Below are positions 1-7,102 of a stretch of DNA of 12,708 bases, one piece after another. The notes under the pieces are model-generated. The model was not told the origin of the DNA. It did not search any database and worked only from the letters and a program-made list of their open reading frames with translations. The first letter of the stretch is position 1. Each line of letters starts with the position of its first letter. The translations under genes were made by a program, and so were the position numbers. The stretch is taken from NCBI GenBank assembly GCA_041485905.1, contig JBGPKK010000136.1:1-12708 (forward strand), read 5' to 3'. This stretch comes from JAHFUI01 sp041485905. GTDB taxonomy: Bacteria > Acidobacteriota > Vicinamibacteria > Vicinamibacterales > CAVVIG01.

Positions 1-509
1 AAGATCATCGCGGCCGGCGAGTTGATGGTCATCGACGTGGTGATGTCGGCGAGCGAGATCCCGTCGAAGAGCGTTTCCATATCGGCGAGCGAGGTGACGT
101 TGACGCCGCACTTCCCCACTTCACCGAGCGACAGCTCGTGGTCCGGATCGCGGCCCATGAGCGTCGGCAAATCGAAGGCGACGCTCAGCCCGGTCCCGCC
201 GGCGCCGAGGAGCGCCTTGTAGCGTTGATTGGTGTCTTCGGGTGTCCCAAACCCCGCGAACTGCCGCATCGTCCACAGCTTGCCGCGGTAGCCGGTCGGA
301 TGGATGCCGCGTGTATAGGGGAACTCGCCCGGGTTGCCGATGTCGCGCGCGTACTCGATGCCCTCGACATCCTCGGCGGTATACAGGCGCTCGATCGGCC
401 AGCCGGAGATGGTCGTACATGTCGCGGCGCGCTCCGGGGATTTCTTCAGCGTCGGTTCGAGCGTCTCGCGCTCCCAGCGCCGCTTCCCCGTTTCCGCCGC
501 CGTTTTCAT
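1..509 (-). CDS. Acyl-CoA mutase large subunit (methylmalonyl/isobutyryl-CoA mutase family), N-terminal part, truncated by window edge
   Basis: Adenosylcobalamin-dependent carbon-skeleton mutase of the cytoplasm. The family interconverts methylmalonyl-CoA and succinyl-CoA, or isobutyryl-CoA and butyryl-CoA. The 169 visible residues begin MKTAAETGKRRWERETLEP, a usual start for the family. The CoA-binding barrel start follows: PYTRGIHPTGYRGKLWTMRQ (64-83), GLSVAFDLPTLMGRD (107-121), LGEVGKCGV (128-136) and TTSMTINSPAA (157-167). The remaining two thirds or more, including any B12-binding domain, lies left of base 1. Residue 84 is Phe (RQF), where classical methylmalonyl-CoA mutase has the substrate-contacting Tyr89 (RQY); isobutyryl-CoA mutase has Phe there. 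The substrate is therefore open. No Shine-Dalgarno precedes the ATG, but TATAAT lies 9 nt upstream. The gene is divergent from glutamate dehydrogenase and near a branched-chain acyl-CoA dehydrogenase, which fits Val/Ile/propionate metabolism. Family assignment is very secure. Confidence 0.95.
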   Translation of the reverse strand, partial: MKTAAETGKRRWERETLEPTLKKSPERAATCTTISGWPIERLYTAEDVEGIEYARDIGNPGEFPYTRGIHPTGYRGKLWTMRQFAGFGTPEDTNQRYKALLGAGGTGLSVAFDLPTLMGRDPDHELSLGEVGKCGVNVTSLADMETLFDGISLADITTSMTINSPAAMI

Positions 510-518
510 CCGGAAAGA

Positions 519-524
519 ATTATA
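519..524 (-). promoter_or_regulatory. Candidate -10 box TATAAT of the acyl-CoA mutase gene (near-leaderless start)
   Basis: Read on the minus strand, a perfect TATAAT ends 9 nt before the ATG at 509. A start site about 7 nt downstream would leave a leader of only 2-3 nt. No convincing -35 hexamer is seen at 16-18 bp, where a 16-bp palindrome (525-540) abuts the box instead. Promoter function is inferred. Confidence 0.55.
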
Positions 525-540
525 GCGGACCACGGTCCGC
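525..540. repeat. Perfect palindrome GCGGACC-AC-GGTCCGC between divergent genes
   Basis: Two 7-bp arms flank a 2-nt centre directly upstream of the mutase TATAAT box. It could be an operator in the -12 to -28 region of that promoter. It could also belong to the dispersed GGTCCGC/GCGGACC palindromes seen elsewhere in the window (8616-8632, 9819-9849). The sequence does not decide between these. Confidence 0.6.
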
Positions 541-543
541 CTA

Positions 544-585
544 AAGCCGGACTCGCGTTTCGGTGGTGTCCGGCTTCAGCCGGAC
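544..585. repeat. REP-like compound palindrome built on AGCCGGAC/GTCCGGCT
   Basis: GTCCGGCT-TC-AGCCGGAC at 568-585 is a perfect 8-bp inverted repeat with a 2-nt loop. The upstream copy AAGCCGGAC (544-552) can also pair with GTCCGGCTT (568-576), giving two mutually exclusive hairpins. It lies between the divergent mutase and glutamate dehydrogenase genes. No T-tract follows, so an intrinsic terminator is unlikely. Confidence 0.6.
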
Positions 586-598
586 CTTGCCTTCGTGC

Positions 599-604
599 TA
601 GGCT
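599..604 (+). promoter_or_regulatory. Weak candidate extended -10 (TGC-TAGGCT) of glutamate dehydrogenase
   Basis: A TANNNT hexamer preceded by TGC at 596-598 ends 12 nt before the ATG at 617, which would give a leader of about 5 nt. It matches only half of the consensus hexamer, and no -35 is recognisable. It is listed because no Shine-Dalgarno precedes this gene either. Confidence 0.3.
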
Positions 605-616
605 GGCCTGTTTGCC

Positions 617-1870
617 ATGATGACTGCTCACGGCTCGCTGTTCGAGGACATGCTCCAGGAGTTCGACGAAGCGGCCCGCATTCTCAATCTCGAACCGGGC
701 ATCTGGAAGATCCTCACACATCCCAAACGCCAAATCATCGTCTCCTGTCCGGTTCAGCTGGACAACGGCGAGATTGAGGTCTTCACCGGCTATCGGGTTC
801 AGTACAACATCACGCTTGGTCCCGCCAAGGGCGGCATTCGGTATCACCCCGGCGTGTCGCTCGATGAAGTGACCACACTGGCGGCCTGGATGACGTGGAA
901 GTGTGCCGTGGCCCACATCCCGTTCGGCGGCGGCAAGGGCGGCGTCATCTGCGATCCGACGAAGATGTCGCGCCGTGAGCTCGAGGCGCTGACCCGGCGC
1001 TACATCGCGGAGATCATCGACGCCATCGGCCCGGAAAAAGACGTCCCTGCGCCGGACGTGAACACGAACGAGCAGGTGATGGCGTGGGTGATGGACACCT
1101 ACAGCATGCACGTCGGGCACACGACGACGTCGGTCGTGACCGGGAAGCCGCTGGAGCTCGGCGGATCGCTCGGCCGGCGCGAGGCCACCGGCCGCGGCGT
1201 CATGATCGTCGCGCGCGAATCGGCCAAACACGCGGGCTTCGACATCAACGGCGCGAGAGTGGGCGTTCAGGGCTTCGGCAACGTCGGTTCGGTTTCAGCC
1301 GATCTGCTTCGTGAGATCGGCGCGCGGATCGTCGCCGTCACCGACTGGAAAGGTGGCGTCTACAACGCCAAGGGTCTCGATATTCCTAAGCTGATCGACC
1401 ACGTGGCCCGCCACCAGAGTGTCGAAGGCTTCGCGGACGCGGAGCCGTTCACCAACGATCAGCTGTTCAGCCTCGACGTCGACGTGCTCATCCCCGCAGC
1501 CCTTGAGAACCAAATCACGAGCGAGAACGCCGCACGTATCCGCGCGAAGGTCGTCGTCGAAGGGGCGAACGGCCCGACCACTCCCGAGGCACATCGGCTC
1601 CTGCACGAGCGCGGCGTCTTCGTGGTCCCGGATATTCTGGCCAACAGCGCCGGCGTGACCGCGTCGTACTTCGAATGGGTGCAGGATCGGTACGGCTATT
1701 TCTGGACGGAAAAAGAAGTCAACGAACGGCTCGAGGCGAAGATCTGCCAGGCGTTCGATGCCGTGCTGCGGACATCGCTGAAGTACACAGTCGACATGCG
1801 CACGGCGGCCTACATCGTCGCAATCGAGCGGGTGGCGACGGTCACGAGAATGCGCGGGATGTACGCCTGA
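617..1870 (+). CDS. gdhA: Glutamate dehydrogenase (Glu/Leu/Phe/Val dehydrogenase family)
   Basis: Oxidative deamination of glutamate to 2-oxoglutarate and ammonia, or the reverse, using NAD(P) in the cytoplasm. The 417 residues are full length for the roughly 410-450-residue hexameric class. The substrate domain carries Lys71 in GPAKGGIRYHPG, Lys95 in MTWKCAV, catalytic Lys107 in PFGGGKGGV and Asp147 in PAPDVNTNEQ. The Rossmann domain begins at VGVQGFGNVGS (215-225). The C-terminal GANGPTTPEA (317-326) and ILANSAGVTASYFEW (340-354) are typical. Cofactor preference cannot be read safely, though Asp243 after the second strand (VTDWKGG) is noted. Two ATGs stand in tandem (617 and 620); the first is used here, and neither has a Shine-Dalgarno. 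The stop codon overlaps the first unit of a heptamer array. Leucine dehydrogenase is an alternative, but length and motifs favour glutamate dehydrogenase. Confidence 0.95.
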   Translation: MMTAHGSLFEDMLQEFDEAARILNLEPGIWKILTHPKRQIIVSCPVQLDNGEIEVFTGYRVQYNITLGPAKGGIRYHPGVSLDEVTTLAAWMTWKCAVAHIPFGGGKGGVICDPTKMSRRELEALTRRYIAEIIDAIGPEKDVPAPDVNTNEQVMAWVMDTYSMHVGHTTTSVVTGKPLELGGSLGRREATGRGVMIVARESAKHAGFDINGARVGVQGFGNVGSVSADLLREIGARIVAVTDWKGGVYNAKGLDIPKLIDHVARHQSVEGFADAEPFTNDQLFSLDVDVLIPAALENQITSENAARIRAKVVVEGANGPTTPEAHRLLHERGVFVVPDILANSAGVTASYFEWVQDRYGYFWTEKEVNERLEAKICQAFDAVLRTSLKYTVDMRTAAYIVAIERVATVTRMRGMYA

Positions 1871-1903
1871 CAGTCGTCGGTCGTCGGTCGACAGTCGACA
1901 GTC
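1869..1903. repeat. Heptamer tandem array, 5 units of GWCRGTC
   Basis: Five head-to-tail 7-mers are GACAGTC, GTCGGTC, GTCGGTC, GACAGTC and GACAGTC, followed by a decayed GTTCGTT. They vary only at positions 2 and 4. The first unit overlaps the TGA stop of glutamate dehydrogenase, and the array fills most of the 42-bp gap to the convergent VWFA-related gene. Unlike the arrays at 11001-12120, no inverted partner array is present. Confidence 0.8.
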
Positions 1904-1912
1904 GTTCGTTGG

Positions 1913-3739
1913 TCAGCTGGTGACGCGGAACTCCAGCAGATCCTTCACTTCCCCGGCCGGGCTCGTGGCCGTGAGCTCGATGGCATACTGTCCGGCAGCG
2001 AACGCCGCCAGGGGCAGGTCGATCTCGTTAGGGGCCGACGCGGCCGCTCCCTGCTGAATCGTCAGATCGCGCATCGGTTGCCCCGCACGGTTCAACAATC
2101 TCGCCGACACGGTCAGCGGCGTCCCGCTTGGAGCATAGGCGGGGAATCGAACGAGCAGCCGCTCGGTGCGGCTGAACTCGCGCGAGGAGACGGGGGCGGC
2201 ATCCGGATCGCTCTCGATCGAGCGAAACTCGCGGGCGGTTCGCGCGCGCAGAATCTCCGGCGTGCCCAGCACCACTGGAGCACTCAGATCGCGCACGACG
2301 ATCTCACGCACGTCGGAATCAATCGCCTGACCCGTTTCGTCCTCGATCGAGATCCGCAGCCGGAGCGGACCGGGCGGCGCGTCGAACACCGCGCGCGCCT
2401 GCGCCTCGTCGGCGGCATCCGGACGCAGCGGTCCTGCCGGCAGCACGGACCCGTCGAATAGCGACGTGCCGTCGGCGATCAGCGCCTTCAGTACAATGCG
2501 CGACGCGTAGATCGGTTTCGTCCGCCCGCTCGGTACAGGTGTCGTCGGCTCCCAGACAAACGTGACTCGCGTTTTGCCCGCGGCGCCGCGCGACGCGCCA
2601 AACCACGGTCGGATCAGCGGGCTGATATGGCGCGCCGGCTCGAGCGCGGACGGCGGACGCGGACCAGGCAACAGGGCGCGCAGCCCGTCATCTGGCGCCG
2701 GGGCCCAGTATCCTTTTCTCGTCCGCACCGCGATGTCAGGCTTCTTGACGGTGACGTGCACCTCGTGAGACTGGCCGTCCTGGGCGTGCGCGGCGGTGTA
2801 CACGAGCAGGTAATACGCGCTCGAATCGGCGTCAATCCGGCGCATCCCGGCCGACAGATCCGTGACGTTGACAATGGACTGGCCGTCGGTCGCGGCCGTC
2901 AGCGCGCCCAACCCGTCGGCATCGGCTTCCGGGCTGACGGCGTCCGCCGACTCCCGCGGGTCAACGGCATAGATCGAGACATTGGACCGGTTCGCCGATC
3001 GAATCACCGAGTCGATCGTCGGCAGCGACTCCAGCCCCCGGCGACGGTCGGCGCGCGGCAATCCTTCGCTCACCACCACGAGCGTCTTGCGGCCCTCGCT
3101 GTTCATGCTTCCAAGATGGAGGGCCAAGGCGTTGAGCGCCGAGGTCGTCACTTGCGCGCGGACCTGGTCGATGCGCGCGGGCGTCCCGGCCATGAGACTC
3201 CGCTCGGAGGCGGTCCGCGGCGTGTACTCCGCCTTGCGACCCTCGAACGCTTCGACGATCTCCCGCACGCGACCGCGGTCGCGGGTCAACCGGATCGTGA
3301 GCAGCGAATCGAGCGGCCGCATGACGACGATGAGATCGGCCGGCCGGAGGGTGGCGTCAAGGAAGCGCGTGACGGCGTCGCGCACGCGCCATGAATTGGC
3401 GGCGCTCACGTGGTACTCATCCATGAAGATCGCAAACAGTCGGGCGTCCTGACGCGAGGCCTCGCTCCGCTCGTCGGCGTCGGACTGGATTTGAAGCGGA
3501 GGGGCGTCCGGGCCGACGGTCTTGTCGATTCTGATGAAGCGCGCCTCGTCTATCGATTGCGGGATGCCGTCCTCGCGCAGCTCGAAATCTGCCGGCTTGA
3601 GATTCTCAACCGTCCGTCCCCGACCGTCGGTGGCGATGACGTCGACGCGGACCGTTCGCGGAGCCGATGCGATGCTCGACTGGACCGACGGAGGTTGCGC
3701 CGAGAGCACCAACGCCAGCGCAGCGGTGAGGACCCTCAT
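1913..3739 (-). CDS. Secreted VWFA-related Acidobacterial-type protein (TIGR03436 family), second of tandem pair
   Basis: Exported protein of unknown function, 608 residues. A short signal peptide (MRVLTAALALVLSAQ) precedes the family N-terminal module (about 30-70: TVRVDVIATDGRG, FELREDGIPQ). A von Willebrand A-like domain runs from about 100 to 345: LFAIFMDEYHV, GRKTLVVVSEGLPR (217-230), SIYAVDPR (255-262), DSSAYYLLVYT (305-315) and RKGYWAP (341-347). A C-terminal beta-rich region follows, with LGTPEILRAR and a matching ADPDA-like segment shared with its neighbour. The usual metal site DxSxS is replaced by MDEYHVS (106-112), typical of this family, so classical metal-dependent adhesion is doubtful. 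The ATG lies 5 bp after the stop of its longer paralogue, implying translational coupling. It looks like an old tandem duplication. Confidence 0.9.
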   Translation of the reverse strand: MRVLTAALALVLSAQPPSVQSSIASAPRTVRVDVIATDGRGRTVENLKPADFELREDGIPQSIDEARFIRIDKTVGPDAPPLQIQSDADERSEASRQDARLFAIFMDEYHVSAANSWRVRDAVTRFLDATLRPADLIVVMRPLDSLLTIRLTRDRGRVREIVEAFEGRKAEYTPRTASERSLMAGTPARIDQVRAQVTTSALNALALHLGSMNSEGRKTLVVVSEGLPRADRRRGLESLPTIDSVIRSANRSNVSIYAVDPRESADAVSPEADADGLGALTAATDGQSIVNVTDLSAGMRRIDADSSAYYLLVYTAAHAQDGQSHEVHVTVKKPDIAVRTRKGYWAPAPDDGLRALLPGPRPPSALEPARHISPLIRPWFGASRGAAGKTRVTFVWEPTTPVPSGRTKPIYASRIVLKALIADGTSLFDGSVLPAGPLRPDAADEAQARAVFDAPPGPLRLRISIEDETGQAIDSDVREIVVRDLSAPVVLGTPEILRARTAREFRSIESDPDAAPVSSREFSRTERLLVRFPAYAPSGTPLTVSARLLNRAGQPMRDLTIQQGAAASAPNEIDLPLAAFAAGQYAIELTATSPAGEVKDLLEFRVTS

Positions 3740-3744
3740 GTCGT

Positions 3745-5850
3745 TTACGCCGTCACGTGAAAACCGACGAGCTCTTTGGCTCCCTCGTCCGCGCCTTCGC
3801 CCGTGATCTCGATGACGTAATCGCCGGCTGCAAGGCCGCTCAGCGGCAGATCGATCTGGGACAATCCTCCGGCCGTCGCGGGAGGCGTGACGGCCAGGTC
3901 GCTCATCGCCTGACCGGTCCGGTTCAACAGCCGCGCCTTGACCGTCGGCGCTGTACTCGCGGGTCCGTATGCCGCGATGCGCACGAGCACGCGCTCGGTG
4001 CGGCTGAAATCTCGGGTGACGATCGGCACGGCGTCAGGGTCCGCCTTCAGTTGCTGGTAGTCCTTGAGCGTGCGCGCGCGAAACAGTTCGGGCGTCCCAA
4101 GCAGGACCGCGGCCGCGGTCAGATCGGGAATGGTGATATCGCGGATCTCCTGATCCAGGATCTGCGCGGCGGCGCCTTCAACCGAAACGCGCAGCTGCAT
4201 CTTTCCCGGTTTGACCTCGAAGGTTACCCGCGACGGTCCGCGCGAGGCCGACGCTGTGGCAGTTGGAGGCGGAGCCGCAACCGCCGCATCGGGCACGCGG
4301 CCTCTGAAGTACGGCGAGCCGTCCGGCCCGACGGCCATCAGTGACACGCGCGCCGGCTGATCGTTCGTGGCGGTCTGGCGATCGCCGGGCGCTTTGGGAA
4401 CCGGCTCCCAGACGAAGGTCACTTTCGTCTTCCCGTTTTCGCCGCGGGACGTGCCGATCCATGTCCGCACGACGTGCGAGCGAGACGACTGGTTGACCGC
4501 CGTCGAAATGGCCGCCTCGATGGCCGTGGGCGGGGCGGGCCGCTTGGCGGCGGTTTCAACTGCGGCGACCACTTCCGGGCTCAACGCCCAGTACCCCTTG
4601 CGCGCGCGGACCTGCACACCGGGCCGTTTGACGCGGACGTTGATCGCGTGGAACTTACCGTCCGACTTCATCTGCGCGGAGGTATAGCCGATCAGGTAGT
4701 AGGCGCTCGAGTCGCGCACGATCTGTTTCATGCCGACGTCCAGATCGTTGCGGTTCAGAATCGCGCGGCCATCGGTTTCGAGCGCCAACGCCCGCAGCGT
4801 CTCCTGCGATGCCCGCAGGTATGACGCGTCGGTCGTGAAGTTCACCCCTTCGTTGATGTCGAATTCGAACGCGGGAAGTCCGCGCGGGTCGACGGAGTAA
4901 ATCGCCACGTTATTCTGGCTGGCGACTTCGTAGACGCCCTGCATGTAGAACTCGAGATCCAGACCGGAGAAGAACCGATAGCGGTCTTCGTTGGAACTGT
5001 TACCAGCGGTCGGATCGCCGCGGTTCGGGTTACCGAACCCAGACAGCCCCGCGATCTGATCCCGGAGCTGCGGCGGCAAGACGTTGGAGTAGCCCTCGCT
5101 GACCAGAATGAGGGCCTTGCGGCCTTCCTTCAGCCCACCCATGTGCACGATCAGCGCCTTCAGCGCGCTGAGCGATACCTGATTGCGAATCTGTTCAACT
5201 GTTTCGGCTGGGTATTGAAAGTACCGCTGCTCGAAGTCGTTCATCGGTGTGTAGTCGAATTTTCTGCCGCGAAACTGCTGGATGGCTCTCGAGATGATCG
5301 AGTGATTCCGCGTCATTCGCACGGAGTCGATCGAATCGAGCGGGTGCATCACGCCGATCATGTCCGAGGGTCCGAGCTGATTCTCGATGAAGCGCGAGAT
5401 CGGCTCGCGCGTCGCCATGCTCGCGCCCAAGCGGACGTGGTAGTCGTCCAGAAAAACTGCAAACAGCCGGACGTCGTCTTTTGCCGCTTCAGCCAGCTCG
5501 TCGTCGTCGGTCCGAATCTGTCGCGGCGGGCCGTCAGAAGTAGGCACCGCGCCGCCGTCGAGCTTGATCAGCTTGAACGTCTCGACGGTCTGCGGCTTGC
5601 CGTCCTCGACGACCTCGAAATCGCTCTGTTTGAGATCGGCGATCGCGTTGCCGTTCTTGTCGGACACGATGACATCGACCCGGACGAAGTTGATGCCCGT
5701 CCGAAAGACTGGCGGCGCCGGAGTCTGAGGTTGAGCGGCGGGCTGCTGGTCGTTTGGCGGTTGCTGTGCCTGTTGGGCATCGCTCGACGCGGTGAGCGCC
5801 ACCGCCGCGATGATGCAGCCGCCGGCGAGCGTTCGAAGAAAGCTACGCAT
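3745..5850 (-). CDS. Secreted VWFA-related Acidobacterial-type protein (TIGR03436 family), first of tandem pair
   Basis: Exported protein of unknown function, 701 residues. A signal peptide (MRSFLRTLAGGCIIAAVALT, cut near SDAQQ) is followed by a Gln/Pro-rich linker (27-47). The conserved N-terminal module is at about 52-96 (FVRVDVIVSDKNG, FEVVEDGKPQ). The VWFA-like domain spans about 127-422: LFAVFLDDYHV (129-139), GRKALILVSEGYS (243-255), AIYSVDPRG (316-324), RDSSAYYLIGYTSAQ (379-393) and RARKGYWAL (415-423). The C-terminal beta-rich part (about 590-701) matches the downstream paralogue: LLGTPELFRAR, DFSRTERVLVR, RLLNRTGQAM and IDLPLSGLAAG. DDYHV replaces the DxSxS metal motif. Compared with the paralogue it has an extra segment at about 257-305. 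It heads the operon and is divergent from an acyl-CoA dehydrogenase. A TAAGAT box 7 nt before the ATG suggests a leaderless mRNA. Confidence 0.9.
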   Translation of the reverse strand: MRSFLRTLAGGCIIAAVALTASSDAQQAQQPPNDQQPAAQPQTPAPPVFRTGINFVRVDVIVSDKNGNAIADLKQSDFEVVEDGKPQTVETFKLIKLDGGAVPTSDGPPRQIRTDDDELAEAAKDDVRLFAVFLDDYHVRLGASMATREPISRFIENQLGPSDMIGVMHPLDSIDSVRMTRNHSIISRAIQQFRGRKFDYTPMNDFEQRYFQYPAETVEQIRNQVSLSALKALIVHMGGLKEGRKALILVSEGYSNVLPPQLRDQIAGLSGFGNPNRGDPTAGNSSNEDRYRFFSGLDLEFYMQGVYEVASQNNVAIYSVDPRGLPAFEFDINEGVNFTTDASYLRASQETLRALALETDGRAILNRNDLDVGMKQIVRDSSAYYLIGYTSAQMKSDGKFHAINVRVKRPGVQVRARKGYWALSPEVVAAVETAAKRPAPPTAIEAAISTAVNQSSRSHVVRTWIGTSRGENGKTKVTFVWEPVPKAPGDRQTATNDQPARVSLMAVGPDGSPYFRGRVPDAAVAAPPPTATASASRGPSRVTFEVKPGKMQLRVSVEGAAAQILDQEIRDITIPDLTAAAVLLGTPELFRARTLKDYQQLKADPDAVPIVTRDFSRTERVLVRIAAYGPASTAPTVKARLLNRTGQAMSDLAVTPPATAGGLSQIDLPLSGLAAGDYVIEITGEGADEGAKELVGFHVTA

Positions 5851-5857
5851 ACCCCTA

Positions 5858-5863
5858 ATCTTA
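5858..5863 (-). promoter_or_regulatory. Candidate -10 box TAAGAT of the VWFA-related operon (leaderless geometry)
   Basis: On the minus strand TAAGAT ends exactly 7 nt before the ATG at 5850, so transcription would start at or next to the start codon. The intervening TAGGGGT places an AGGGG tract directly against the ATG, too close for a normal Shine-Dalgarno. No good -35 is seen. Confidence 0.45.
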
Positions 5864-5893
5864 GCCGGACTTCAACCGGACCGAACGAGGTGT

Positions 5894-5899
5894 TAACAT
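5894..5899 (+). promoter_or_regulatory. Candidate extended -10 (TGT-TAACAT) of the acyl-CoA dehydrogenase operon (leaderless geometry)
   Basis: TAACAT preceded by TGT ends 7 nt before the GTG at 5907, so a start at the G of GTG is plausible. A weak TTCAAC at 5871-5876 (3 of 6 to TTGACA) lies 17 bp upstream. It is divergent from the TAAGAT box at 5858-5863 within a 56-bp spacer, so the two promoters would share a control region. Confidence 0.4.
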
Positions 5900-5906
5900 C
5901 CGGCAC

Positions 5907-7085
5907 GTGACGCCGCCGGGCACCACCACCACACACCCCCCGCTGACGATGCTGTCCGACGATGAGCGGTTGTTTCGCGACAGCGTGTACGAGTTCGCCG
6001 ACCGTGAAATCCGCCCCCTCGTTCGGGAGATGGACGAGCACGCCAAAATCGCCGACGGGATCGTGGGCAAACTGTTCGACCTGGGCGTCATGGGGATCGA
6101 GATCCCCGAGGATTTGGGCGGTGCCGGCGCGACATTCTTCCACGCCGTCCTGGCGGTCGAAGCGCTGTCGCGGGTCGATCCATCCATCGGCGTCCTGGTC
6201 GACGTTCAGAATACGCTCGTCATAAACGCCTTGCTGCGGTGGGGCAGCAACGAGATTAAGCGGCGGTATCTGCCGAAGCTGGCGTCCGGGACGATCGGAG
6301 CCTACGCCCTGTCGGAAGCCGGTTCCGGCAGCGATGCCTTCGCGATGAGCACGCGCGCGATCGAGCGCCCCGGCGGCGGCGGCGAGTGGACGCTCACCGG
6401 CCGCAAGCTGTGGATCACCAACGCCAACGAAGCGGATCTCTTCATCGTGTTCGCGACGGTCGATCCCGCCGCGGGCTACCACGGCGTGACCGCCTTTCTC
6501 ATCGAGCGCGGGTCGGCTGGCTTGGCGGTCGGCCGCAAGGAAGACAAGCTCGGGATTCGCGCCAGCAGCACGTGCGAGCTCATCCTGGAGGACTGTCGAG
6601 TGCCCCGGACGCAGGTCCTGGGCGAGGTGGGCAAAGGCTACAAAGTCGCCATCGAGACGCTCAACGAAGGGCGCATCGGCATCGGCGCGCAGATGATCGG
6701 CCTGGCGCAGGGCGCGCTCGATCATGCGATCGCGTACACGAAAGAGCGGACGCAGTTTGGCAAAGCGGTGGCCGACTTTCAGGCGGTCCAGCATCAGATT
6801 GCCCGCGCGGCGACCGAGATCGAAGCGGCGCGCTTGATGGTCTATAACGCGGCGCGGCTGCGCGACGCCGGCGAAGGATTTTTGACGCAGGCCGCCATGT
6901 GCAAGCTGTTCTCGTCTGAAGTCGCCGAACGCGTCACGTCGCTGGCCGTCAATTTGTACGGCGGCTACGGCTTCGTGAAGGATTACCCGGTCGAGAAGCT
7001 GTTTCGCGACGCGAAGATCGGACAGATCTACGAGGGCACGTCGAACCTGCAGCTCCAGACGATTGCGAAGCAGATCATTGGGTAA
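5907..7085 (+). CDS. Acyl-CoA dehydrogenase, short/branched-chain (ACADSB-like)
   Basis: FAD enzyme that introduces the 2,3-double bond into acyl-CoA and passes electrons to ETF, in the cytoplasm. It has 392 residues from a GTG start; an in-frame ATG at 5949 would remove 14 Thr/Pro-rich residues and start MLSDDERLF. The sequence follows human ACADSB closely: GVMGIEIPEDLGGAGATF (60-77), YALSEAGSGSDAFAM (about 134-148), LGIRASSTCELILEDCRVP, LNEGRIGIGAQMIGLAQGAL, YGFVKDYPVEKLFRDAKIG and QIYEGTSNLQLQTIAKQI. The catalytic base is predicted to be Glu376 in IYEGTS. By homology the substrate would be 2-methylbutyryl-CoA, isobutyryl-CoA or another short branched acyl-CoA. It lies first in a three-gene plus-strand cluster. 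The nearby acyl-CoA mutase supports branched-chain amino-acid breakdown. The GTG is preferred because of the -10 box 7 nt upstream; the start is uncertain. Confidence 0.93.
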   Translation: MTPPGTTTTHPPLTMLSDDERLFRDSVYEFADREIRPLVREMDEHAKIADGIVGKLFDLGVMGIEIPEDLGGAGATFFHAVLAVEALSRVDPSIGVLVDVQNTLVINALLRWGSNEIKRRYLPKLASGTIGAYALSEAGSGSDAFAMSTRAIERPGGGGEWTLTGRKLWITNANEADLFIVFATVDPAAGYHGVTAFLIERGSAGLAVGRKEDKLGIRASSTCELILEDCRVPRTQVLGEVGKGYKVAIETLNEGRIGIGAQMIGLAQGALDHAIAYTKERTQFGKAVADFQAVQHQIARAATEIEAARLMVYNAARLRDAGEGFLTQAAMCKLFSSEVAERVTSLAVNLYGGYGFVKDYPVEKLFRDAKIGQIYEGTSNLQLQTIAKQIIG

Positions 7086-7102
7086 CTGGAAGGACGTGCG
7101 TC

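Noticed and set aside
138..620. 160-codon plus-strand frame opposite the mutase
   Set aside because: It is a shadow of the mutase gene; the mutase motifs on the minus strand are unmistakable.
2627..3394. Long plus-strand frame opposite the second VWFA-related gene
   Set aside because: It is an antisense shadow of a well-supported gene, with Arg-rich low-information protein and no ribosome site.
5568..6794. 408-codon open frame on the minus strand across the VWFA gene start and the acyl-CoA dehydrogenase
   Set aside because: It overlaps two strongly supported genes, has the Arg/Asp/His-rich composition of a GC-rich antisense frame, and shows no recognisable domain.
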